Positions 56,265 through 64,000 of a stretch of DNA of 64,000 nt are shown piece by piece (position 1 is the first letter of the stretch; every line of letters begins with the position of its first letter). The translations under genes and the position numbers were made by a program. A model generated the notes under the pieces. It made no database searches. It worked only from the letters and a program-made list of their open reading frames with translations, and was not told the origin of the DNA. The DNA is from Marinobacterium sp. xm-d-530. Lineage in GTDB: Bacteria > Pseudomonadota > Gammaproteobacteria > Pseudomonadales > Balneatricaceae. The stretch covers positions 558,001 through 622,000 of the forward strand of contig NZ_WBYM01000001.1 in NCBI RefSeq assembly GCF_013283365.1, in the 5' to 3' direction.

Positions 56265-56936
56265 TTAGCCTCGAATATTCATCAAACGCGCAAGGATTCT
56301 GCTTAGAACTTCGCCGATATACGCCAAAAATAGCGTTCCTTGCGTAGACTGGAAGTAGTTGGCGTCGTATGAGCCAATCACCAGAAGACCTAAAGATTCG
56401 CCCTTCACTAGCGGTACCACAGCGCAAGATCCAACGGGCTTTTGAGGGTTTCGGAATAAGAATCGGGTCATCTGATCCGACAACTGTCCGCAGACCGGGC
56501 TTGATGAGTCGATCAACGGCTGAACAATTGACGTTTGACTGCGCGGCAACACTCTTAGTGAGTTAACGTCGAGCTCCGTATCCGAGAAGAGGATTAGCTC
56601 CACCTCATCGCCACTGAAGTCGCCACACAAGCTCTCTTCAAGTGCAATACTGACTTCATCAAAGCTGTCTGCCTCTAGCAGTGACAGAACCATCCGCTTG
56701 GTCTTACCGAACTGCCCGTCGTTATGACGCGCTGCTTCGATCATATCCGACAGGTGGATTTCGAGTGTATTGGCTTTTTCTCGCAGCATGCTGGTTTGAC
56801 GTTCAACCAAGGAGACCGCCGAACCTCTCTGATGAGGTACCGTCAGCTTTTCAAGTAACCAGGTATGGTTCTCAAAAAAACTGGGATTCTGTGCAAGCCA
56901 CTCTGCGACTTGGTTTTCATCTAGCGGTTGGCTCAT
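56265..56936 (-). CDS. DUF484 family GAF-like protein
   Basis: 223 residues from the ATG at 56936 ([20 protein letters not shown]), which overlaps the dapF stop (ATGA). A short helical N-terminus and a coiled coil (about 45-75) precede a GAF-like domain (about 95-223, ending [13 protein letters not shown]). Widely conserved between dapF and xerC; function unknown. Confidence 0.92.
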   Translation of the reverse strand: MSQPLDENQVAEWLAQNPSFFENHTWLLEKLTVPHQRGSAVSLVERQTSMLREKANTLEIHLSDMIEAARHNDGQFGKTKRMVLSLLEADSFDEVSIALEESLCGDFSGDEVELILFSDTELDVNSLRVLPRSQTSIVQPLIDSSSPVCGQLSDQMTRFLFRNPQKPVGSCAVVPLVKGESLGLLVIGSYDANYFQSTQGTLFLAYIGEVLSRILARLMNIRG

Positions 56937-57766
56937 AAGTAGATCTGCCCTTCGTAAACCGAACATACGGGACCAGTCATATTGACGGAGTGCCCTTCAC
57001 CTAACCACTCAATCTCAAGATCACCACCAGGTAAGTGAACGGTAACTTTGCTATCGAGAAGGCCACGCAAACGACCTGACACGACGGCAGCACAAGCCCC
57101 AGTACCACACGCTTGAGTTTCACCTGCACCGCGCTCATAGACACGAAGATTCACCTCATTTTTGGAGATGACTTCCATAAATCCGATATTGGCACGACTA
57201 GGGAAGACAGCATGAGATTCCAGCTCTGGCCCCCAGCTCTCAACCGGCGCGCTGTCAATGGAATCAACGACCAAGACAGCATGAGGATTACCCATGGAGA
57301 CAGCACCAAACTCAACAGTTTGACCTGAAGCCAGTTGGGTAGAGTAAGTCGTGCTCTTCTCTGTGAAGGTGGTAGGCACTTCGACCGGATCCAACTCTGG
57401 AGCACCCATATCAACTTCAACCAGATCGCGACCCACAATGTTCAACACCGCACGACCACGTGCTGTTTGCACCTTAATGGTATCTCGCAACACCAACCCT
57501 TTATCGCGAACAAATCGCGCAAAGCAGCGAGCGCCGTTGCCACAGTGCTCGACTTCACTGCCATCAGCATTAAAGATACGGTAACGAAAATCCATATCCG
57601 GATCGGATGGCGGTTCGACCAACAACATCTGATCAAAACCGACACCAAAATTACGATCCGAAAGTTGACGCACAAGGTCCGCGTTGACACGGACGCGTTG
57701 TGAGATGGCGTCAATGACCATAAAGTCATTGCCCAAGCCATGCATCTTAGTGAATCGCAGTAGCAT
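56933..57766 (-). CDS. dapF: Diaminopimelate epimerase
   Basis: Converts LL- to meso-diaminopimelate for lysine and peptidoglycan. 277 residues. The two catalytic cysteines are Cys75 ([11 protein letters not shown]) and Cys220 ([12 protein letters not shown]); [12 protein letters not shown] is at the N-terminus. Its ATG shares one base with the lysA stop (TGATG), so the two are translationally coupled. Confidence 0.97.
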   Translation of the reverse strand: MLLRFTKMHGLGNDFMVIDAISQRVRVNADLVRQLSDRNFGVGFDQMLLVEPPSDPDMDFRYRIFNADGSEVEHCGNGARCFARFVRDKGLVLRDTIKVQTARGRAVLNIVGRDLVEVDMGAPELDPVEVPTTFTEKSTTYSTQLASGQTVEFGAVSMGNPHAVLVVDSIDSAPVESWGPELESHAVFPSRANIGFMEVISKNEVNLRVYERGAGETQACGTGACAAVVSGRLRGLLDSKVTVHLPGGDLEIEWLGEGHSVNMTGPVCSVYEGQIYL

Positions 57767-59022
57767 CAGCCTTCCTCTGACAGCAATGATTCACCGCGCA
57801 CAAGATCAGCAAACTGCTCACGCTCACGAACCACTTGGAAGCGCGCATCATCCACCATCACCTCAGCGGCACGGCCACGGGTGTTGTAGTTAGAAGCCAT
57901 GACAAAGCCGTATGCGCCTGCCGAGCAGACTGCTAATAGATCACCTGGAGTCAGTGCCAACTTACGATCTTTGCCAAGGAAGTCGCCGGTTTCACAAATC
58001 GGGCCGACAAGATCCCAAACGGCCTCTTCCGCGGATGACTCTAGCTGAGCTGGAATAATCTCTTGGTAAGCGCTGTATAGCGACGGGCGAATCAGATCGT
58101 TCATTGCCGCATCGATAATGGCAAAGTTCTTCTCTTCATTACGCTTAAGGAACTCAACCTTGGTGAGTAGAATTCCCGCGTTCGCAGAGATCGAACGGCC
58201 CGGCTCAAACACTAACTTAAGCTGACGATCACCCAAACGATCAATGATGGCATCGATGTAATCTTTGGGCTCTGGTGGTGTCTCGTCGGTGTAACAAACC
58301 CCTAAGCCACCGCCAAGGTCGAGGTGTTCGATCAGGATACCCGCTTCCGCCAATCGATCGATCAATGCTAATAGGCGATCGAGCGCATCGAGGAAGGGAT
58401 CGATTTCAGTCAACTGCGAACCGATGTGGCAATCAACGCCAACCACTTTAACGTTTGAAAGCTGAGCCGCTCGCTGATAAACCTCAAGCGCAGAATCAAT
58501 AGCAATGCCAAACTTGTTCTCTTTAAGACCCGTTGAGATGTAAGGGTGCGTGCCCGCATCGACATCTGGATTCACACGGAATGAAACATCGGCCACCTTG
58601 CCTAACTCAGCAGCGACCGCATTAACACGTTCCAGCTCCGATTCAGACTCGATATTGAAACAGTGGATGCCAACCTCTAGCGCACGAGCGATCTCTGCAG
58701 CTTGCTTGCCAACACCAGAAAAGACCACTTTGGAAGGATCCGCACCTGCCAAAAGTACGCGTTCTAATTCACCCTGAGAGACAATATCAAAGCCTGCTCC
58801 CAACTTAGCCAATACATTTAACACAGCTAGGTTGGAGTTAGATTTAACCGCAAAGCAGACCAATGCATCGCGCCCTGCTAACGCGTCAGCATAAGCCAAA
58901 TAGCCTCGCTCAAGGGCATCACGCGAGTAAACATAAGCGGGCGTGCCAACCGCATTTGCGATCTCTGCAACAGAGACGTCTTCCGCAAACAGTTGACCGT
59001 CGCGGTATTCAAAACTTTCCAT
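57766..59022 (-). CDS. lysA: Diaminopimelate decarboxylase
   Basis: PLP enzyme, last step of lysine synthesis. 418 residues from the ATG at 59022 ([16 protein letters not shown]), with an AAGAGAG ribosome site; a longer in-frame reading would run through lptM in another frame and is rejected. PLP lysine Lys60 in CFAVKSNSN, then [27 protein letters not shown] and the C-terminal [15 protein letters not shown]. Ten bases after lptM. Confidence 0.96.
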   Translation of the reverse strand: MESFEYRDGQLFAEDVSVAEIANAVGTPAYVYSRDALERGYLAYADALAGRDALVCFAVKSNSNLAVLNVLAKLGAGFDIVSQGELERVLLAGADPSKVVFSGVGKQAAEIARALEVGIHCFNIESESELERVNAVAAELGKVADVSFRVNPDVDAGTHPYISTGLKENKFGIAIDSALEVYQRAAQLSNVKVVGVDCHIGSQLTEIDPFLDALDRLLALIDRLAEAGILIEHLDLGGGLGVCYTDETPPEPKDYIDAIIDRLGDRQLKLVFEPGRSISANAGILLTKVEFLKRNEEKNFAIIDAAMNDLIRPSLYSAYQEIIPAQLESSAEEAVWDLVGPICETGDFLGKDRKLALTPGDLLAVCSAGAYGFVMASNYNTRGRAAEVMVDDARFQVVREREQFADLVRGESLLSEEG

Positions 59023-59032
59023 TTTTTCTCTC

Positions 59033-59140
59033 TTAAGAGTTTGATTGCTGCGAAGTTTCAGCACCCGGCATCGACAATGGGCCCTTCTGACCGCATCCAA
59101 CGAGTGCACAACAGAACACCAGTGCAAAGAACATTCGCAT
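59033..59140 (-). CDS. lptM: LptM-type small outer-membrane lipoprotein
   Basis: A 35-residue lipoprotein read directly from the minus strand. It begins MRMFFALVFCCALVGCGQKG and continues with PLSMPG. The lipobox LVGC places the lipidated Cys at residue 16, followed by the family signature GQKGPL of LptM (YifL), which helps mature the LptD-LptE lipopolysaccharide translocon. A GGAGTGG ribosome site lies 5 bases before the ATG. The position between divergent cyaY and lysA-dapF is the conserved lptM site. A short final Ser/Gln-rich tail ends at TAA 59033-59035. Confidence 0.9.
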   Translation of the reverse strand: MRMFFALVFCCALVGCGQKGPLSMPGAETSQQSNS

Positions 59141-59254
59141 AATCCACTCCAATTACGACCAACCCTTAATGTGTCGGGTTTTGATCAATAAAATTAAAGC
59201 CAGAGTATACCCTGATAATAGGCTTGTAGGCGACCACGAAAGGCCTATTTAGCA

Positions 59255-59282
59255 CGGACAAAGCTGCGGAAATCAGTATAAT
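59255..59282 (+). promoter_or_regulatory. Probable cyaY promoter
   Basis: CGGACA (59255-59260) and a perfect TATAAT (59277-59282) are 16 bases apart and 28 bases before the cyaY ATG, within the 170-base divergent lptM/cyaY gap. A leftward promoter for lptM must lie in the same gap; TATACT read on the minus strand at 59209-59204 is a candidate -10. Confidence 0.6.
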
Positions 59283-59310
59283 GAAATCAATGTTTACAGG
59301 AGGTTAGACA

Positions 59311-59637
59311 ATGAGTGATGCGATCTATTTAGAGCGTGTTGAAGAGACCCTCAACGCACTCGAAGAGCTGTTAGACCATGCGGAGTCCGATTTGGACTAT
59401 GACAATAACGGCGCGATGATGACGATTAAGTGCCCTGACCGAAGCCAAATTATCCTAACGCGCCAGCCTCCAGTAAAGCAGCTTTGGCTAGCAACCCGCA
59501 CACAAGGTCTGCATTTTGACTACGATGAAGCTCAACAGGCTTGGGTTTTAGACTCGGACGGCTCGTTGCTACGAACTCATCTAATGGCTGCATTCGTCGA
59601 TCAAACCGACGAGCAGCTCGACCTATCTGAGATCTAA
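59311..59637 (+). CDS. cyaY: Iron-sulfur assembly protein CyaY (bacterial frataxin)
   Basis: 108 residues. Acidic first helix MSDAIYLERVEETLNALEEL, then the frataxin beta-sheet with TIKCPDRSQIILTRQPPVKQLWLA in parts (conserved NRQ-like RQPPVKQLWLA) and a C-terminal helix. Acts as an iron donor or regulator of the ISC machinery. AGGAGG site before the ATG. Divergent from lptM, the usual arrangement. Confidence 0.94.
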   Translation: MSDAIYLERVEETLNALEELLDHAESDLDYDNNGAMMTIKCPDRSQIILTRQPPVKQLWLATRTQGLHFDYDEAQQAWVLDSDGSLLRTHLMAAFVDQTDEQLDLSEI

Positions 59638-59640
59638 TTA

Positions 59641-60645
59641 ATGAAAATACTTGTTACAGGTGCGGCCGGTTTTATTGGTTTTCACGTCAGTCAGTGGCTA
59701 TGCAATCGCGGTGATGAGGTTATTGGTATCGATAATCTTAATGACTATTACGAAGTGAGTTTGAAAGAGGCGCGTCTCTCTCAATTGGAACCCCTATCGA
59801 ACTTCCGCTTTATAAAACTCGACATCGCAGATCGTGATGGACTGGCTAATTTATTTGCAGAAGAGAAGTTTGATCGTGTTGTTCATTTAGCGGCGCAAGC
59901 GGGTGTTCGTTACTCCATTGAGAACCCGCATGCTTATGCAGATTCCAACCTTGTTGGATTTCTAAATATTCTTGAAGGTTGTCGCCACAATCAAGTGGAG
60001 CACTTGGTTTACGCATCATCAAGCTCAGTATACGGTGCAAACGAGACCATTCCGTTCAGCGAAAATAATAATGTCGACCACCCAGTTTCGCTGTATGCCG
60101 CCTCCAAAAAGGCTAACGAAGCGATGGCTCATAGTTACAGTCAACTCTACAACTTACCGACTACTGGCCTGCGCTTCTTTACTGTCTACGGTCCTTGGGG
60201 TCGTCCAGATATGTCGCCAATTCTTTTCGCAAAAGCGATTACGGAAGACAAACCACTGAAGGTGTTTAACTACGGTAAGCACCGCCGCGACTTCACCTAC
60301 ATCGATGACATCGTACAAGGCGTAGTGCGCACACTGGATAATGTAGCTCAACCCAATCCGGAGTGGTCTGGCTTAGATCCTGATCCAGCAACATCAAAAG
60401 CGCCTTGGCGCATCTACAACATCGGCAATAGCCAGCCTGTAGAGCTACTCTACTACATTGAGTGCATTGAGAAGGCGTTAGGAAAAACAACCGAGAAGGA
60501 GTTACTGCCTCTACAACCTGGCGATGTTGAGCATACCTATGCAGATGTAGCCGCTCTGATGTGCGACACTGGATACCAGCCCAACACACCGATTGAAGAG
60601 GGTGTAGAGAAGTTTATAGCCTGGTTTAAGTCCTACTACGGTTAA
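59641..60645 (+). CDS. NAD-dependent sugar-nucleotide epimerase (UDP-glucuronate 4-epimerase type)
   Basis: 334 residues, extended SDR. NAD motif [10 protein letters not shown] at about 7-16, [16 protein letters not shown], the YASSSSVYG strand, the catalytic Tyr/Lys in [15 protein letters not shown], and [14 protein letters not shown] followed by [11 protein letters not shown]. This pattern is that of UDP-glucuronate 4-epimerases (CapI/WbpP-like), used for capsule or O-antigen sugars. It starts three bases after cyaY with no strong ribosome site and stands apart from any polysaccharide cluster. Its own terminator lies inside the convergent waaA. Confidence 0.9.
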   Translation: MKILVTGAAGFIGFHVSQWLCNRGDEVIGIDNLNDYYEVSLKEARLSQLEPLSNFRFIKLDIADRDGLANLFAEEKFDRVVHLAAQAGVRYSIENPHAYADSNLVGFLNILEGCRHNQVEHLVYASSSSVYGANETIPFSENNNVDHPVSLYAASKKANEAMAHSYSQLYNLPTTGLRFFTVYGPWGRPDMSPILFAKAITEDKPLKVFNYGKHRRDFTYIDDIVQGVVRTLDNVAQPNPEWSGLDPDPATSKAPWRIYNIGNSQPVELLYYIECIEKALGKTTEKELLPLQPGDVEHTYADVAALMCDTGYQPNTPIEEGVEKFIAWFKSYYG

Positions 60646-61883
60646 TTAGTGATTAAACTTTGAACCTGTTGATAGAGGCGCTCCATAGCGCCTCTATTTT
60701 TTTCTACCACCCTGATGCCCGCTTTAGACATTACGTAGTTATCATTGCCGAGCAAAACCCTAATCTGCTCAGCCAATTCTTGTTCGCCTTGCACCTGCAC
60801 CAATGCACCTTCACTTTTCAGCGTCGAGATAATCGAGTGGAAGTTATAATCACTTGGCCCCATGACAATTGGCAAACCAAGTGCGGCCGGCTCAAGCGGA
60901 TTGTGCCCTCCCGTACCAGAGAAGCTTCCACCGACGAAGGTTAGATCCGCAGCAGCGTAGTAAGAGAACATTTCACCCAACGAGTCGCCTATCCATATAT
61001 CTATATTGCTATCGGCCGTAGATAGTGATCGCTTACTTACATGATCGGAATAGTCTTTAGCCAACTGATAAACAGAGTCAAAACGCTCTGGATGGCGGGG
61101 TACGAGAATGAGTACCGGACGCTGATCTTGTGGAATGACACGCCAAGCATCCAACAAAATCTTATCCTCACCCTGATGGGTACTGGCAGCCACTAGCACT
61201 TTGCGGGCAAAAGCAGCTTTCCACGCTTTACCTATTTGAATCTGATCTTCAGGAAGATCGATATCGAATTTGATACTACCAGAAACCAGCAGTCGATCCT
61301 CTGGCATACCCAAGCTCTTAAACCTTTCTGCATCCGACTCATGCTGGGCTAGCAAAAGCGAAATTGAATTTAACGTATCCTTGGTCAACCCTGAAAAGCG
61401 CTTATATCCCTTGAATGACTTCTCAGATAGACGAGCATTTGCCAGAACGATGGGAATCTTCCGACTTGATGTAGCTGTCAAGAGATTCGGCCAAATCTCT
61501 GTCTCAACAATGAGCAGTAATTTTGGAGAGTGAGCTCCGAAAAACAGTGTAAAGAAGATCGGTAGATCCCATGGCAGGTAACGGTGCTCGACTCGCCCCC
61601 CAAAACGCTGTTTTACCTGTGCCGCTCCCGTTGGTGTGGTCGTTGTGAAAAGGACCGACTCACCCTGATCTAAAAGCCTCTCAACAAGCGGGCTAATCGC
61701 AATGGTTTCACCAACAGAAACCGCGTGAATCCAGATCGGTCTGCCTAGTGTTTTCTGCTGAATACCAAAACGTTCAATCAAACGCTGTCGATAAGCGGTG
61801 GCTTTAAAGCTACGAACTAACAGGCGAAAAACGAACAGAGGCAGCAGAAGAGTATAAAGCGCGGAGTAGAGCAGCCTAGCCAT
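60642..61883 (-). CDS. waaA: 3-deoxy-D-manno-octulosonic acid transferase
   Basis: Adds Kdo residues to lipid IVA at the inner membrane. 413 residues: an N-terminal membrane anchor (about 5-20), [20 protein letters not shown] near 50-70, EIWPNLL, a GT-B second half with [20 protein letters not shown] and the nucleotide-binding [18 protein letters not shown] in parts. Starts within the msbA end (8-base overlap), so the two are coupled. Confidence 0.95.
   Translation of the reverse strand: MARLLYSALYTLLLPLFVFRLLVRSFKATAYRQRLIERFGIQQKTLGRPIWIHAVSVGETIAISPLVERLLDQGESVLFTTTTPTGAAQVKQRFGGRVEHRYLPWDLPIFFTLFFGAHSPKLLLIVETEIWPNLLTATSSRKIPIVLANARLSEKSFKGYKRFSGLTKDTLNSISLLLAQHESDAERFKSLGMPEDRLLVSGSIKFDIDLPEDQIQIGKAWKAAFARKVLVAASTHQGEDKILLDAWRVIPQDQRPVLILVPRHPERFDSVYQLAKDYSDHVSKRSLSTADSNIDIWIGDSLGEMFSYYAAADLTFVGGSFSGTGGHNPLEPAALGLPIVMGPSDYNFHSIISTLKSEGALVQVQGEQELAEQIRVLLGNDNYVMSKAGIRVVEKNRGAMERLYQQVQSLITN
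60673..60703 (+). terminator. Terminator of the cyaY-epimerase unit, inside the 3' end of waaA
   Basis: TAGAGGCGCT (60673-60682) and AGCGCCTCTA (60687-60696) form a perfect ten-base stem with a CCAT loop, followed by seven T (60697-60703). It lies 28 bases after the epimerase stop, within sense codons of waaA on the other strand. Confidence 0.85.
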
Positions 61884-63627
61884 CTAGCTGCTCACTAAAT
61901 TGCATGCGATGAAGTTGAGCATACGCCCCATCCAAAGCCAGTAGCTCTGCATGAGTACCGCGCTCCACTATTTGACCCTGATCCATTACGACGATCAGAT
62001 CAGCTTTTTCAATGGTGGAGAGGCGATGTGCAATGATAAGCGTTGTACGCCCCTTAACGACCTCATCGAGTGCTTCCTGGATGTGTCGTTCCGACTCTGT
62101 ATCCAGTGCAGAGGTTGCCTCATCAAGAATCAGGATAGGTGCATTTTTCAAAATAGCGCGAGCGATCGCAATACGCTGACGCTGACCACCTGAGAGAAGC
62201 ACGCCACCCTCGCCAATCTCAGTTTCAAGACCTTTGGGCAGTCGCTCAACAAACTCCATGACATGCGCAGCCTCTGCTGCCACTTTAATCTGTTCTGGAT
62301 TCGATGATGCAAGCGCACCATATGCAATATTGTCAGCGATCGTGCCGTTAAAAAGCACAACTTGCTGGTTAACTAACGCAATTTGTTCACGTAGCGACTC
62401 TAGCGTACAGGACTCAATCGCTTGGCCATCCAATAACAACTCACCACGCCAACCATCATTAAAGCGAGGTAAAAGGCTGACCAGCGTCGATTTACCCGAG
62501 CCTGACTTACCTACCAACGCAACGGTCGTTCCTGCAGGAATATCCAAATTAATATGCTTCAGCGCATCATCCTGAGTCCCAGGATAAGCAAAGCTTAAAT
62601 CTGAGAATTTAAGATCACCAACCGCTCGACCAAGCTCAATCGATCCGGTGTCGACTTCAACCGGCTCATCCATTACCGCAAAGACACCCTCTGAGGCGGC
62701 AATACCGCGTTGAATCTTAGTATTCACATCGGTGAGCAATCGAAGAGGCTTAGTAATTAAACCTGCAGCAGTAAGAAAGGCTACAAAACCACCTGTACTC
62801 ATTCCTGACATGACATCTGGATGCATCGCAATGAACATCAGTGCCGCCAAAGCGATCGCAACAAGCACTTGAACGATCGGGGTATTAATAGATTGAGTAA
62901 CCACCAATTTCATAAACTGGCGTCGATTCAAATCACTTGCCTGAAAAAACCTCTGTTTTTCAAATTCTGAGCCGCCAAATACCCTAACGACCTGGTAACC
63001 TTTAACGGCTTCAGATGCGGCATCAGTGATGTCAGCCACCGACTCCTGAATTTTGCGTGACTGTCTTCTCATACGCTTTGAAGCAATCATCACAACCACT
63101 CCGATTAGAGGAGCAGCGGCGACAAAAATTAGGGTGAGCTTCCAGTTTAGGTAAAGCATGTAGCCAAACAAGCCAATAACGGTCATGCCTTCTCGAAGTC
63201 CTACCTTAACAGCGTCAGTCACAGCTTCGGTCACCTGCTCAACGTTATAGGTCATCTTGGCCAAGATCTGGCCACTGGAGCTCGCAGAGTAGAATGCAGT
63301 GGGCAGTTTTTGCAAGGTATTGAACAGGTCGACTCTCAAACCATGAATCGTCTGCCTGGCAATGTAGGCAATACAGTAAGAGCCGACAAAGGTCCCCAGA
63401 CCTCGGCCAGCAAAAATAGCAACGACCATAACCGCAAGTAGATAGCGCTGATCAAAGCTGCCAGACTCAACAGAATTAACGACCATCTCTAACCACTTTG
63501 CAGAAGCTGCCTGAGAGGCCCCATAAATCGCATAGCCAATGAAACTAAAGAGAAAGCCATGCCAATAAGGTTTTACATACCCTAGTAAGCGATGATAAAG
63601 ATGCCAACTTGACTGAGTTTGACTCAC
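61876..63627 (-). CDS. msbA: Lipid A ABC exporter MsbA
   Basis: Homodimeric flippase for lipid A-core across the inner membrane. 583 residues: six membrane helices in the first ~320, then the ATPase domain with Walker A GKSGSGKSTLVS (about 372-383), Q-loop NQQVVLF, signature LSGGQRQRIAIARA (about 476-489), Walker B LILDEATSALD (about 499-509) and IAHRLSTIEKAD. Upstream of waaA; in E. coli lpxK takes that place. Divergent from the lpxL-like gene. Confidence 0.94.
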   Translation of the reverse strand: MSQTQSSWHLYHRLLGYVKPYWHGFLFSFIGYAIYGASQAASAKWLEMVVNSVESGSFDQRYLLAVMVVAIFAGRGLGTFVGSYCIAYIARQTIHGLRVDLFNTLQKLPTAFYSASSSGQILAKMTYNVEQVTEAVTDAVKVGLREGMTVIGLFGYMLYLNWKLTLIFVAAAPLIGVVVMIASKRMRRQSRKIQESVADITDAASEAVKGYQVVRVFGGSEFEKQRFFQASDLNRRQFMKLVVTQSINTPIVQVLVAIALAALMFIAMHPDVMSGMSTGGFVAFLTAAGLITKPLRLLTDVNTKIQRGIAASEGVFAVMDEPVEVDTGSIELGRAVGDLKFSDLSFAYPGTQDDALKHINLDIPAGTTVALVGKSGSGKSTLVSLLPRFNDGWRGELLLDGQAIESCTLESLREQIALVNQQVVLFNGTIADNIAYGALASSNPEQIKVAAEAAHVMEFVERLPKGLETEIGEGGVLLSGGQRQRIAIARAILKNAPILILDEATSALDTESERHIQEALDEVVKGRTTLIIAHRLSTIEKADLIVVMDQGQIVERGTHAELLALDGAYAQLHRMQFSEQLDG

Positions 63628-63750
63628 AAAAATCCTTTAATGCTCTAATCGAACCTATTTTGAGCTAAGTATACCTCAGCAAACAGCATCCTGTGTTGAT
63701 TGAGTGTCAGTGCAGCATTAAACTCGTAATACAGCAATAACTAACAGTTT
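63628..63750. other. Divergent msbA/lpxL-like intergenic region
   Basis: A 123-base AT-rich gap that must hold promoters for both lipid A genes. I could not fix clear -35/-10 pairs and saw no RNA gene. Confidence 0.4.
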
Positions 63751-64000
63751 ATGCCTAATAAAACAGTCCACTCAATCTTCTCTCCAGCTTACTGGCCGAC
63801 ATGGTTAGGTCTAGGGCTATTACGTCTCGTTAATACCTTACCCTTTCAGACTCAGCTTGGTGTAGGGAAATGGCTTGGCCTAGCTCTTTTTTATCTAGCA
63901 CCTAAGAGAAGGCATGTCGTCTATATAAATCTCAAGCTATGCTTTCAAGAACTCGATGAGACCCAGCTCAAGAAGATGGTAAAACAGGTTTTCATTGAAA
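63751..64000 (+). CDS. Lipid A biosynthesis acyltransferase, N-terminal part (LpxL-type)
   Basis: The frame from the ATG at 63751 is open to the end of the window (83 codons). It reads MPNKTVHSIFSPAYWPTWLG, then LGLLRLVNTLPFQTQ and LAPKRRHVVYINLKLCFQEL. These are characteristic of the HtrB/LpxL lysophospholipid acyltransferase family (FSPxYWPTW and the RRHVVxxNLxLCFPEL-like stretch). It would transfer a secondary acyl chain to Kdo2-lipid IVA, the step after WaaA. The catalytic HX4D motif lies beyond the window. Confidence 0.88.
   Translation, partial: MPNKTVHSIFSPAYWPTWLGLGLLRLVNTLPFQTQLGVGKWLGLALFYLAPKRRHVVYINLKLCFQELDETQLKKMVKQVFIE

Overview
The window is a gene-dense piece of a gammaproteobacterial chromosome, roughly half G+C by eye, with no intergenic gap above about 230 bases. 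I saw no insertion sequence, prophage, CRISPR array, tRNA or rRNA. Every long region matches a conserved housekeeping family. Several gene orders follow those known from Pseudomonas: gltB-aroB-aroK-pilQPONM/ponA-maeB-nuclease-rpmE/priA-argS-SPOR-hslVU; metK/tkt-epd-pgk-fba; gshB-tonB-yqgE-ruvX-pyrR-pyrB-pyrC'/pilU-pilT/yggS-proC-yggT-metX-metW-rdgB-hemW; and lptM-lysA-dapF-DUF484-xerC-HAD/cyaY. Together with type IV pilus genes, MetXW, malate synthase G, MsbA/WaaA and LptM, this points to the Pseudomonadales/Oceanospirillales side of the Gammaproteobacteria. I cannot name the genus.

Layout. 1-8 kb, minus strand: the start of glutamate synthase gltB, then aroB, aroK and the pilus alignment/secretin operon pilMNOPQ. 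pilM carries an in-frame TAA at codon 228. 8-13 kb: divergent ponA, then convergent maeB, a secreted nuclease and rpmE. 13-21.6 kb, plus strand: priA, argS, a SPOR protein, hslV-hslU, a DUF971 protein, ubiE and ubiJ. 21.6-24.4 kb: a less conserved patch (HemJ-like membrane protein, SDR, MFS transporter, ppnP). 24.6-32.7 kb: serA, malate synthase G, a 2OG-Fe(II) oxygenase, a sirtuin, dbpA, srkA and one unknown ORF. 32.8-38.1 kb, minus: tkt-epd-pgk-fba. 38.3-46.2 kb, plus: metK, rsmE, gshB, a TonB-like gene, yqgE, ruvX, pyrR, pyrB and the catalytically degenerate pyrC'. 46.3-48.5 kb, minus: pilT-pilU retraction motors. 48.5-54.7 kb, plus: yggS-proC-yggT-metX-metW-DUF4426-rdgB-hemW. 54.7-59.1 kb, minus: lptM-lysA-dapF-DUF484-xerC-HAD. 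59.3-60.6 kb, plus: cyaY and a UDP-sugar epimerase. 60.6-63.6 kb, minus: msbA-waaA. From 63.75 kb, plus: the start of an lpxL-type acyltransferase.

The genes cover type IV pili (PilMNOPQ envelope machinery and PilT/PilU retraction ATPases), the outer membrane (MsbA, WaaA, LpxL-like, LptM), peptidoglycan (PonA, DapF, SPOR protein), amino acids (AroKB, SerA, ProC, MetXW, LysA/DapF, GltB), central carbon (MaeB, GlcB, Tkt/Epd/Pgk/Fba) and pyrimidines (PyrR/B/C').

I found no new defence or mobile system. The observations most worth a second look are the nonsense codon in pilM, two intrinsic terminators embedded inside neighbouring coding regions (the rpmE terminator inside the nuclease signal-peptide codons, and the epimerase terminator inside the 3' end of waaA), the loss of zinc ligands in PyrC', a 35-residue lptM gene, and possible regulatory repeats in front of malate synthase G and argS.
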